Assembly (NCBI GenBank): GCA_031368215.1
Contig: JANLRD010000121.1
Location: 1-20,497 of the forward strand
DNA from: JANLQX01 sp031368215
GTDB taxonomy: Bacteria > Actinomycetota > Acidimicrobiia > Acidimicrobiales > JANYDT01
Length of the DNA stretch: 20,497 nt
Reading direction: 5' to 3'
Position 1 is the stretch's first letter, and each line of letters starts with the position of its first letter. The notes below the pieces were generated by a model. That model ran no database searches and was not told the origin of the DNA. It was given only the letters and a program-made list of their open reading frames with translations. Of this stretch, positions 14,099 through 20,437 are shown one piece after another. Made by a program: the position numbers and the translations under genes.

Positions 14099-15433
14099 CT
14101 ACTGCTCGGTGTCGAACGCGGCGGAGTCGTCGTGGCCGACCCCGACGTGAGTGATGCGAACCCGGCCGATACGACGTCCCTTGACCCGCTCGGCACGAAG
14201 AAGGTGGTGCTCGTAGCTCACGGTCTCACCTTCATGGGGGACATGCCCGAGCTGGTTGAAGAGCAGACCACCGACCGAATCCCAGTCTTCCGACGGCCAC
14301 TCGACGCCGAGCAGTTCGTTGAGCTCGTCGATGAGCATCGTGGCGGTGACGATGTGATCACCGTTCGGGAGCTTGAGGACCTGCGCCTCTTCCACGTCGT
14401 ACTCGTCGACGATTTCGCCGACGAGCTCCTCGATTAGGTCCTCCAGGGTGACGAGACCTGCGGTGCCGCCGTACTCGTCGAGGACCAGACACATGTGGAA
14501 CTTCTGGCTCTGCATCTCGCGCATCAACTCGCTCACCCGCTTGGACTCGGGGCAGAAGCGGGCGGGACGGACGATCGACACCACAGGTGCGTCAGGCTTG
14601 CCATCGCGGAGCGCCCGCATCAGGTCCTTCGCATAGACGACCCCCGCGATGTCGTCCTTCGATTCGCGGATGACCGGTATGCGTGAGAATCCAGCGCTGA
14701 TGGCGACGTCCATCACATCTTCGATCGACTTGTCGGCCGACACCGTGATCATGTCGGTGCGCGGCTTCATGACCTCACGCACGATGGTGTCACCGAACTC
14801 GACGATCGAGTGGATCATCTCGCGCTCGCCGTGCTCGATCACGTCGTCGTCGAGGGCGGCGTCGGCGAAGGCGAGGAGCTCGTGCTCCGTGGTGATCGGC
14901 GCGTCGTTGATGCGCCCGGGGAGAAGGATGTTGCCGATCCCGACCAGGCCCCTGGTGAGGAGACGGATCGGCGGAAAGCCGGTGAGGCGCAGCACGAACG
15001 GAGCGACCGCGAGGGAGACCTTGTCGGTGTTCTTCAGCGCATAGTTCTTGGGGCCGAGCTCGCTGAAGATGAAGATGATGGCGAGTTCGAGCACGATCGC
15101 CACGATGACGCCCCAGGCACCGAACACCGGCTCGACGAGCAGACCGACCATGGTCGACATCGTGAGGTGGGAGAACAGCACAATCAGCAGCAATGGGCTG
15201 ATGAACTTCTCGGGGGCCTCCACGATGCGAACGACGGCCTTTGCACCGCGTCGGCCATCTTCGGCGAGGCTCGACGCCCGGATCTTCGTCATCCTCGTCA
15301 ACGCCGTCTCCGCCGACGCGAGGAGCCCCGAGAACGCCACGAGGAACAAGACGAACAGGATCTGGACGACCTGGCCTGTGCCGAACGATGCCGAGCCCTC
15401 GGACGAACCGGCGGCGGCGAGCCACGTGTTCAT
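14099..15433 (-). CDS. CNNM/CBS-domain membrane protein (hemolysin C / CorC family)
   Basis: A 444-aa inner-membrane protein. The N-terminal transmembrane DUF21/CNNM domain has hydrophobic segments near residues 21-45, 79-104 and 107-128. It includes the SAETALTRM and ELGPKNYA signatures of the family. Two CBS domains follow (about 205-330, starting REVMKPRTDMITV and ending LEDLIEELVGEI). A C-terminal CorC_HlyC/transporter-associated domain covers about 345-430. Relatives act in Mg2+/Co2+ transport or its regulation, with CBS domains sensing nucleotides. The ATG overlaps the ybeY stop, so it is coupled. The hemolysin label is historical and not supported as a function. Confidence 0.93.
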   Translation of the reverse strand: MNTWLAAAGSSEGSASFGTGQVVQILFVLFLVAFSGLLASAETALTRMTKIRASSLAEDGRRGAKAVVRIVEAPEKFISPLLLIVLFSHLTMSTMVGLLVEPVFGAWGVIVAIVLELAIIFIFSELGPKNYALKNTDKVSLAVAPFVLRLTGFPPIRLLTRGLVGIGNILLPGRINDAPITTEHELLAFADAALDDDVIEHGEREMIHSIVEFGDTIVREVMKPRTDMITVSADKSIEDVMDVAISAGFSRIPVIRESKDDIAGVVYAKDLMRALRDGKPDAPVVSIVRPARFCPESKRVSELMREMQSQKFHMCLVLDEYGGTAGLVTLEDLIEELVGEIVDEYDVEEAQVLKLPNGDHIVTATMLIDELNELLGVEWPSEDWDSVGGLLFNQLGHVPHEGETVSYEHHLLRAERVKGRRIGRVRITHVGVGHDDSAAFDTEQ

Positions 15434-15993
15434 GACTGCACCGGGCTGGACGACCGATGGAACTGGCTGAGCAGCTCCTGTTCGCGGGCTTCCATGAGTT
15501 CGGCCTCGGCGTCGTCCATGTGATCCATGCCGAGGAGGTGGAGGATGCCGTGCACGACGAGCAACGCGATCTCATCGTCGAGGGTGCCGTCGTGATGGTC
15601 GGAGGCATGTTCGGGAGCGTTCGTGGCGGCGTAGGACGGGCACACGACGACGTCGCCGAGCAGGAGCGGAAGCTCCTCGTCGTCTTCGTCATCACCTCGG
15701 GCAGGGAGCGGCATGCCCACGGGTGCCGCTATGGCGAGCGGCGGGATGTGGCGGGGCGAGGCTTCTTCATCGATCGGGAAGGAGAGCACATCGGTCGGCC
15801 CGGTCTTGCCCATGAACTGGAGGTTGAGTTCGGCGATCGACGGTTCGTCGACGAACAGCAGCGACATCTCGACACCCTCGTTGTTGCGGTCGACACCCTC
15901 AGCGGCGAGAACCTGCACGGCAAGCCGAAGCCAACGATCCGTGTCGATCGGGTGGTCGACCTGTTCGTCGGCGACAAACACTTCGATGTTCAT
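15430..15993 (-). CDS. ybeY: Endoribonuclease YbeY (rRNA maturation factor)
   Basis: A 187-aa zinc-dependent ribonuclease needed for 16S rRNA 3'-end maturation and ribosome quality control. The metal motif HGILHLLGMDH supplies His148, His152 and His158. The upstream TDVLSFP strand (67-73) is the other conserved block. Relative to the usual 150-160 residues it carries an acidic, proline-rich insertion between TDVLSFP and LLGDVVV (about residues 75-110, with DDEDDEE at 101-107) and a short polar tail. Its 3' end overlaps the CBS-domain gene by 4 nt. The neighbours phoH and era match its role in the same pathway. Confidence 0.95.
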   Translation of the reverse strand: MNIEVFVADEQVDHPIDTDRWLRLAVQVLAAEGVDRNNEGVEMSLLFVDEPSIAELNLQFMGKTGPTDVLSFPIDEEASPRHIPPLAIAAPVGMPLPARGDDEDDEELPLLLGDVVVCPSYAATNAPEHASDHHDGTLDDEIALLVVHGILHLLGMDHMDDAEAELMEAREQELLSQFHRSSSPVQS

Positions 15994-16020
15994 GACTGCC
16001 TGTCGGGGTTGAGGAAGAAC

Positions 16021-16035
16021 CGGTGATGGTCACCG
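16021..16035 (-). terminator. Hairpin between phoH and ybeY
   Basis: CGGTGA and TCACCG pair around a TGG loop just past the phoH stop. Read on the minus strand, the stem is followed by GTTCTTCC, only a poor T-tract. It could be a weak terminator or an attenuating or processing hairpin that lowers ybeY-corC-era expression relative to phoH. Confidence 0.3.
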
Positions 16036-16051
16036 CGTTGATGAGAGCCGT

Positions 16052-17077
16052 TCATGAGTTGTGGTCCAGGGGTTTGTTCCGCGCGCTTTGCAGTTCGTCG
16101 TTGCGCTCGTAGGCATCCACGATGTCGGCGACGATCCGATGGCGCACAACGTCGGACTTCGTTAAGTACACGAACGAAAGACCTTCGATGGTGCCGAGGA
16201 TCTTCTCGAGGCCGGCAAGGCCGGAGCGTTCTCCCCGAAGATCGACCTGGGTGACGTCGCCGGTGATCACGACCTTCGAGCCGAACCCGATACGGGTGAG
16301 GAACATCTTCATCTGCTCCGGCGTGGTGTTCTGGGCCTCGTCCAGGATGATGAAGCTGTTGTTGAGCGTGCGGCCTCGCATGAAGGCCAGCGGGGCGACC
16401 TCAATGACGCTCTTCTCGATGAGCTTTGCTGCGCCTTCGGGGTCGAGCATGTCGTAGAGCGCGTCGTAGAGCGGACGGAGGTAGGGGTCGATCTTCGCCA
16501 TGAGATCGCCGGGCAGGAAGCCGAGCTTCTCCCCCGCTTCGACCGCCGGTCTGGTCAAGATAATGCGGCTGACCTGCTTGGTGACGAGCGCATGCACCGC
16601 CAGGGCCACGGCGAGATAGCTCTTGCCGGAACCGGCCGGTCCGATGCCGACCGTGATGATGTTCTCGTTGATGGCATCGACGTAGCGCTTCTGTCCGCTC
16701 GTCTTGGCCTTGATCGACTTGCCCTTGGAGGAACGCATCGCCTCGGTCGACAGGACCTTGCTGGGGCGCTCATCGGCGCGGACCATGTCGATGCTGCGGC
16801 CGAGGCCGGCATCGTCGAGGGTGATGCCCGCTTCGAGCAACACGATGAGCTCTTCGAAGAGCTTCGTGGCCTGATCAGCGGACGGACCGTCGAGGGTGAT
16901 CTCGTTGCCGCGCACATGGATGCGGGTGTCGGGGAACGATGCCTCGATGCGGCGGAGGTGCTCGTCACGCGAACCGGCGAGGCGGGCCATGAGGTGGTTG
17001 TTCGGAACGAAGACCTTGCGGGTGCCGGTGCTACGCGTCCCGGTCGTTGCGGTTCCGGTGGTGTTGGTAGTGGTCAT
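16052..17077 (-). CDS. phoH: PhoH-family ATPase (PhoL type)
   Basis: A 341-aa P-loop ATPase. A Thr/Gly-rich N-terminus (residues 2-19) is followed by a region resembling a KH/R3H-like nucleic-acid-binding fold (about 40-90). The PhoH ATPase core has Walker A GPAGSGKS (146-153), TRPAVEAGEKLGFLPGD (175-191) and Walker B FIILDEAQN (242-250), then ITGDVTQVD. PhoH next to ybeY is a conserved pairing, linking it to RNA metabolism rather than to phosphate starvation itself. The start is uncertain: 17077 is preferred, and another in-frame ATG lies at 17098; neither has a good ribosome-binding site. It lies 52 nt downstream of the HIT gene. Confidence 0.93.
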   Translation of the reverse strand: MTTTNTTGTATTGTRSTGTRKVFVPNNHLMARLAGSRDEHLRRIEASFPDTRIHVRGNEITLDGPSADQATKLFEELIVLLEAGITLDDAGLGRSIDMVRADERPSKVLSTEAMRSSKGKSIKAKTSGQKRYVDAINENIITVGIGPAGSGKSYLAVALAVHALVTKQVSRIILTRPAVEAGEKLGFLPGDLMAKIDPYLRPLYDALYDMLDPEGAAKLIEKSVIEVAPLAFMRGRTLNNSFIILDEAQNTTPEQMKMFLTRIGFGSKVVITGDVTQVDLRGERSGLAGLEKILGTIEGLSFVYLTKSDVVRHRIVADIVDAYERNDELQSARNKPLDHNS

Positions 17078-17129
17078 GGTGTGGAAAGGGCGGAACATCG
17101 CGCCCGGCGGGATCGATCGGACATGGATG

Positions 17130-17477
17130 TCATGCCCGGAAGGGGGGCCACCCCATCGGACGACCGCCAATCACGTGCATGTGGAGGTGGGAGACGCTGT
17201 TGCCGGAGTCGTCACCGACGTTGAACACCAACCGGTAGCCGGAGGCGTCGATGCCGTCGATGCGGGCGACCTCCTGGGCGGTGGTGAACATGTCGGCCAC
17301 GTCGGCGGCGTCGGCGGCGGCGAGCACGCCGGCATGTTCGACATGGCGCTTCGGAACCACCAACACATGCGTCGGTGCCGTGGGTGCGAGATCGCGGAAC
17401 GCCAGCGAGAGATCGGTTTCCGCCACCTTCGTCGCCGCGATTTCACCGGTCACAATCCGGCAGAACAAACAATCCAT
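17130..17477 (-). CDS. Histidine triad (HIT) family nucleotide-binding protein
   Basis: A 115-aa HINT-type protein, first gene of the minus-strand block. It has the N-terminal CLFCRIVTGEI box (Cys3 and Cys6 of the zinc-binding variant), the THVLVVPKRHV strand (36-45) and the catalytic triad HLHMHVIGG with His97, His99 and His101. Such enzymes hydrolyse purine-nucleoside phosphoramidates and AMP-lysine. ATG at 17477 gives the standard MDCLFC start; upstream in-frame codons encode non-homologous sequence. TACCCT on the minus strand (17487-17492) lies 9 nt before the ATG, so leaderless or very short-leader transcription is possible. Confidence 0.93.
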   Translation of the reverse strand: MDCLFCRIVTGEIAATKVAETDLSLAFRDLAPTAPTHVLVVPKRHVEHAGVLAAADAADVADMFTTAQEVARIDGIDASGYRLVFNVGDDSGNSVSHLHMHVIGGRPMGWPPFRA

Positions 17478-17599
17478 GGCCACACCAGGGTACTCGTTGT
17501 GGTTCCAGGTCTCGGTGAAACCCCTGGAGACCACCGACGGCGGCGGGAGCGGGCCGTTTCCTGCCGCGACCGGGTGTCAACGTAACCGTCAGGGTTCCC

Positions 17600-17605
17600 T
17601 ACGCT
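17600..17605 (+). promoter_or_regulatory. Candidate -10 box (TACGCT) of the Nei-type glycosylase gene
   Basis: TACGCT fits TAnnnT, with GTCAAC (17576-17581) 18 nt upstream as a weak -35. It would give a leader of about 40 nt. This is the best candidate in the 173-nt divergent gap between the HIT and nei genes. Confidence 0.25.
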
Positions 17606-17650
17606 CGGAGACCGATTCACCGCCGCCCGCGTTCCACTGACAGGTCCCCG

Positions 17651-18493
17651 ATGCCCGAAGGCCACACGATTCACCGCCTCGCCCGGGACCACACCCGTGA
17701 TTTCGCCAAGCAACAGGTGTCGGTGACGTCACCACAGGGGCGCATGGCCGACGGCGCCGCGGTCGTGGACGGTCAGGTCCTCAGGGCGATCGATCCGTAC
17801 GGCAAACACCTCTTCTACCGCTTTGCCCCTCTCGGCACCCGGACCCGCAAAGCGAACGGTGCCGATCCCCGGGTGACCACGATTCACGTGCACCTCGGCC
17901 TGTTCGGCAAGTTCAAACGCAGCGCTGCCCCGGGCGATGCACCCCGCGACACCGTTCGGATGCGCATCGTCGGGGACAAATGGGCGGTTGACCTCACCGG
18001 CCCGACGGACTGCCGGATCATCGAGCCCGACGAGGAAACGGTGATCCGCGCCCGCCTCGGCCCCGATCCGATCCGCGACGATGCCGATCCCGAACTGGCG
18101 TGGGCACGGATCGTGAAGCGCAGGTCGACCATCGGCGAGGCGCTCATGGACCAGAAGGTGATGGCGGGCGTCGGCAACGTCTACCGGGCCGAGTCGCTGT
18201 TCGTTCACGGCATCCACCCCAACCGCGCCGCCAACGCCGTCACCCGGTGGGAGTTCGATGCACTGTGGTCGACCATCGTGCGGATGCTTCGTCAAGGGGT
18301 CGAGGACGCGCGGATCATCACGGTGGGTGACGACGAGCTGGCGATGGTCGGCGTGCCGCGGCGACGGATCCGCAGCAAGGAAGCGGTCTACGTCTACAAG
18401 AAGGACCACTGTCGCCGCTGCGGCTCCCCCATCCAGCGCTGGGACCTCTCCGGCCGCTGGGCCTACGCCTGCCCCACCTGCCAGCCCGACTGA
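17651..18493 (+). CDS. Fpg/Nei-family DNA glycosylase/AP lyase (endonuclease VIII-like)
   Basis: A 280-aa base-excision-repair enzyme. After Met removal, Pro2 is the Schiff-base nucleophile and Glu3 the acid in MPEGHT; this N-terminus marks the Nei rather than the Fpg (MPELPE) branch. Lys52 (YGKHLF) is the conserved beta-hairpin lysine. GVGNVYRAE (173-181) is the helix-two-turn-helix signature. The C-terminal zinc finger has Cys254, Cys257, Cys274 and Cys277, with the conserved Arg269 in GRWAYACPTCQ. Actinobacteria carry several Nei paralogues and this best resembles the Nei2 group; damage specificity (oxidised pyrimidines) is inferred. It is transcribed divergently from the HIT gene, and a 19-bp repeat cluster begins just past its stop. 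Confidence 0.93.
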   Translation: MPEGHTIHRLARDHTRDFAKQQVSVTSPQGRMADGAAVVDGQVLRAIDPYGKHLFYRFAPLGTRTRKANGADPRVTTIHVHLGLFGKFKRSAAPGDAPRDTVRMRIVGDKWAVDLTGPTDCRIIEPDEETVIRARLGPDPIRDDADPELAWARIVKRRSTIGEALMDQKVMAGVGNVYRAESLFVHGIHPNRAANAVTRWEFDALWSTIVRMLRQGVEDARIITVGDDELAMVGVPRRRIRSKEAVYVYKKDHCRRCGSPIQRWDLSGRWAYACPTCQPD

Positions 18494-18513
18494 CCCGAAC
18501 GGGGAGCGACCCC

Positions 18514-18630
18514 TGGGTCGGCTCGCGTTCACCGGGTCGGCCCACGTTCACTGGGTCGCGATCTTGTCGGTTTCCGCGCGAGAGCCGACCCAGCGCGCGA
18601 GAGCCGACCCAGCGCCCCTCAGCCGACCCA
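18514..18630. repeat. 19-bp repeat family, three forward then three reverse units
   Basis: Forward units start at 18514, 18533 and 18552 (TGGGTCGGCTCGCGTTCAC, CGGGTCGGCCCACGTTCAC, and a third that decays after TGGGTCG). After 3 nt come three reverse units ending in AGCCGACCCA: 18574-18592, 18593-18611 and 18612-18630, each exactly 19 bp. It is the same family as the array at 5897-6063. The forward and reverse arms can pair (CTGGGTCGGCTCGCG against CGCGAGAGCCGACCCAG, two extra bases). No coding frame is credible. Confidence 0.9.
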
Positions 18631-18689
18631 GGACGGTCACGGCCGCGCGATCGTTCGGAGTGATCGGGTCGGCGGACGCATGATTGTTT

Positions 18690-18722
18690 GTGAACGGCGG
18701 CGCAGAAGTGAACGGCCGTTCA
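18690..18722. promoter_or_regulatory. Direct repeat plus 14-bp palindrome upstream of the 196-aa gene
   Basis: GTGAACGGC occurs at 18690 and 18708 (18-bp offset). The second copy is part of the perfect palindrome TGAACGGCCGTTCA (18709-18722), ending 15 nt before the ATG at 18738. The position suits an operator. GTGAAC is also the reverse complement of the GTTCAC end of the 19-bp repeat unit, so it may instead be a repeat relic. Confidence 0.35.
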
Positions 18723-18737
18723 TCACACTCAGTGACT

Positions 18738-19328
18738 ATGGCGGCGTCGAAGGACGGTGTGGCAGGTCTCGCTCGGTCGGTGACCCGGGCCACTCGGGCC
18801 GCGTCGGACGGTCAACCGCTGCAGTCACTCCTCGACGATGTGCGGGCCGACGCCTCGGCGGAGCAGCGCAGCGCGCTGTTCTGGCGGGAGCGGGTCGACC
18901 AGGAATCGATGACGCTCCGTGGCGCGCTGCGTGCCGCCGCCGAATCCGGCGCATCAGCGCGTTGCGTCATGTCGAGCGGATCGGTTCGCCACGGAGTGAT
19001 CGGTGCCGTCGGCCTCGACGTCGTCGAACTGCAAACCCGAGGTGGGCAACGCGTGCTGCTCGCACTGGACAGGCTCCGCTCCGTCCGGTTCCCCGGTAGC
19101 CGCATGCTTGCTTCCGACACCGAAGCGTCGGTGTCGACACTGCGCTCCTGTCTTGTTGCTCTCGCCGACGAGCGATCCGATGTGCGACTGGTGCTCGACG
19201 GAGGATCGGACGAGCAGGGCACGCTCGTGACGTGCGGTGTCGACGTCGCGGTGCTTCGGACCTTCGAGCGCGACCTCGTGTACGTGCCGGTCAGCGCCGT
19301 CGGCGAAGTCGTGGTGCTCGCCCGATGA
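18738..19328 (+). CDS. Protein of unknown function (196 aa) with two similar beta-rich segments
   Basis: Not recognised by family. The N-terminal half is helical and charged (residues 1-75, ALFWRERVDQESMTLRGAL). The C-terminal half contains two segments of like pattern: about 82-117 (HGVIGAVGLDVVELQTRGGQ, then LLALDRLRSV) and about 158-194 (QGTLVTCGVDVAVLRTFERD, then VYVPVSAVGEVVVL). Each is a G-x-V/L, G-x-D-V-x-x-L, basic/polar turn, L/V-x-x-L-x-x-V strand series, suggestive of Sm-like or small beta-barrel repeats. No signal peptide or membrane segment is seen. ATG at 18738 is chosen as the first methionine before the composition becomes protein-like; an upstream GTG start is possible. It is convergent with the HTH gene (20-nt gap) and may belong to the same locus as the SAF protein. 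Confidence 0.7.
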   Translation: MAASKDGVAGLARSVTRATRAASDGQPLQSLLDDVRADASAEQRSALFWRERVDQESMTLRGALRAAAESGASARCVMSSGSVRHGVIGAVGLDVVELQTRGGQRVLLALDRLRSVRFPGSRMLASDTEASVSTLRSCLVALADERSDVRLVLDGGSDEQGTLVTCGVDVAVLRTFERDLVYVPVSAVGEVVVLAR

Positions 19329-19348
19329 GCTGTTGCGACTACGAGCGG

Positions 19349-19585
19349 TCAGTAGCCGTCAGCCCCGGCGCCCTTGGCTTCGGGGTAGAGGTGGTCGAGC
19401 GTGCCGGGGGCGATCCGCGACGCCTCGATGAACGCGTCGATCTCGTGCTCTCGCAGCCGAATGACCCGGCCGAACTTGTACGCCGGCACCAGCCCTTCGT
19501 CGACGAACTTGTACAGGGTGCGGAGGGAGACGCCGAGACGCTCCGCCGCTTGATTGGAACTCAACCACTTCGGTTCCTGGGCCAT
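19349..19585 (-). CDS. Small excisionase/MerR-type helix-turn-helix DNA-binding protein
   Basis: A 78-aa protein that is almost entirely one winged-HTH domain of the excisionase (HTH_17) type. WLSSNQAAERLGVSLRTLYK (7-26) is the helix-turn-helix, followed by the wing FGRVIRLREHEIDAFIE (38-54) and a short tail. No integrase or phage gene is near, so it is more likely a BldC-like regulator than a recombination factor. The ATG at 19585 is the usual start for this sequence. TACGCT (minus strand, 19592-19597) lies 6 nt upstream with GAGGAG touching the ATG, too close to act as a ribosome-binding site; leaderless translation fits. A GTG at 19600 is an alternative. It is divergent from the SAF gene, whose promoter it may control. 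Confidence 0.85.
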   Translation of the reverse strand: MAQEPKWLSSNQAAERLGVSLRTLYKFVDEGLVPAYKFGRVIRLREHEIDAFIEASRIAPGTLDHLYPEAKGAGADGY

Positions 19586-19591
19586 CTCCTC

Positions 19592-19597
19592 AGCGTA
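19592..19597 (-). promoter_or_regulatory. Candidate -10 box (TACGCT) of the HTH gene
   Basis: TACGCT on the minus strand fits TAnnnT and is 6 nt before the ATG at 19585. If used, the alternative GTG start at 19600 would be untranscribed. Confidence 0.3.
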
Positions 19598-19600
19598 CAC

Positions 19601-19675
19601 AGGCGTTTTGAATAACTTGCATGTAATTTCAAGTGATGTCTTGTGTTTTTGTTAGTTGCAATGTAGACCCGTGCC
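19601..19675. promoter_or_regulatory. AT-rich divergent promoter region between the HTH and SAF genes
   Basis: By my count this 75-nt spacer is about 39% G+C, far below its surroundings. It holds a short dyad, ACTTG (19615-19619) with CAAGT (19630-19634), and a near-direct repeat, TTGCATGTA then TTGCAATGTA (19617 and 19656). The SAF ATG at 19676 has no ribosome-binding site. Binding by the adjacent HTH protein is an attractive but untested idea. Confidence 0.45.
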
Positions 19676-20437
19676 ATGGCGGATGTTTCCCTACGGAACG
19701 GCGATGGGCAGTCGAGGTCGGCGTCGACCCGCCCGGCGGCCGAACGCCGCCACCGCATCGGTGGCGGACCCGGTGCCCTCCCCAACGCGCGGGCGATCGT
19801 GGGGGCGCTGCTCTGCGTGAGTGCGGCGTTGGTGGCCTGGTATGCCGCGGCCGGTCGCGCCGACGACCCGGTGCGGCCCCTGGTCGTCGCCTCACGGGAT
19901 ATCTCCGCCGGCATGCTCGTGTCCGCCGAGGATCTACGCGTCGACGACGTGGTGATCACGCCCGAGCTCCGCGTCCGGACCTTCGGCGATCCGAGCGCCG
20001 TGGTCGGACGTGTCGCGCTCGGACCGATCGCCTCCGGTGACCCGATCCTGCAGAGCGCGACCGATGCCGGCGACACCCTCGCGCCGAAGCGTCAGTTCTC
20101 CCTGAGCCTTCCGGTGGCCGCGGCGGTCGGTGGTTCGCTCCGCAGCGGCGACACCGTCGATGTGCTGGCCACCGTCGAGCGCGACGGAACCGACGTCACC
20201 GAGACCCTCGCCCGCAGCATCCTGGTGTCCCGGGTGACCGGAAGTGACGCCAACGTCATGAGCCCGACCGGTGACCGCCTCATCACGTTCTCGGTCCCTC
20301 CGGAGCTCGACGTCGAAGCGCTCGTGAACGCCGCGACGACCGGCAAGGTGCACCTCGTCCGCACGACGGGAACGGCGAGCGCGACGTCTCCTCCTTCGAC
20401 CGAACCCGGCCGGGCGGGCGAGCAGGGTCCGAGCTGA
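19676..20437 (+). CDS. SAF-domain protein, CpaB/RcpC-like pilus-assembly family
   Basis: A 253-aa bitopic membrane protein. A basic cytoplasmic tail (1-37, ending RRHRIGG and a Gly/Pro stretch) precedes one transmembrane helix (about 39-59, IVGALLCVSAALVAWYAAAG). An SAF domain follows (about 68-128: VVASRDISAGMLVSAEDLRV and RVALGPIASGDPI). Then comes the RcpC/CpaB-type segment FSLSLPVAAAVGG with SGDTVDVLATV (141-167), and a Ser/Pro-rich tail. In Tad/Flp systems CpaB/RcpC lies in the periplasm and assists the pilus secretin; in Gram-positive relatives the partner is unclear. There is no ribosome-binding site, so the mRNA may be leaderless. The stop overlaps the next ATG, so it is coupled to the following gene. 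Confidence 0.85.
   Translation: MADVSLRNGDGQSRSASTRPAAERRHRIGGGPGALPNARAIVGALLCVSAALVAWYAAAGRADDPVRPLVVASRDISAGMLVSAEDLRVDDVVITPELRVRTFGDPSAVVGRVALGPIASGDPILQSATDAGDTLAPKRQFSLSLPVAAAVGGSLRSGDTVDVLATVERDGTDVTETLARSILVSRVTGSDANVMSPTGDRLITFSVPPELDVEALVNAATTGKVHLVRTTGTASATSPPSTEPGRAGEQGPS

Noticed and set aside
14099..15433. Hemolysin
   Set aside because: The name is historical for CNNM/CBS proteins; no toxin feature is present.
17508..17532. GGTCTC/GAGACC inverted repeat in the HIT-nei divergent gap, considered as operator or hairpin
   Set aside because: Only 6 bp arms with a 13-nt gap; expected by chance at this base composition.
19347..19358. GGTCAGTAGCCG at the 3' end of the HTH gene matches the 13-bp era repeat
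   Set aside because: Both genes simply end Gly-Tyr-TGA, which accounts for most of the match.
19349..19585. Phage or integrative-element excisionase
   Set aside because: No integrase, attachment site or other mobile gene is nearby; small HTH proteins of this type are also ordinary actinobacterial regulators.
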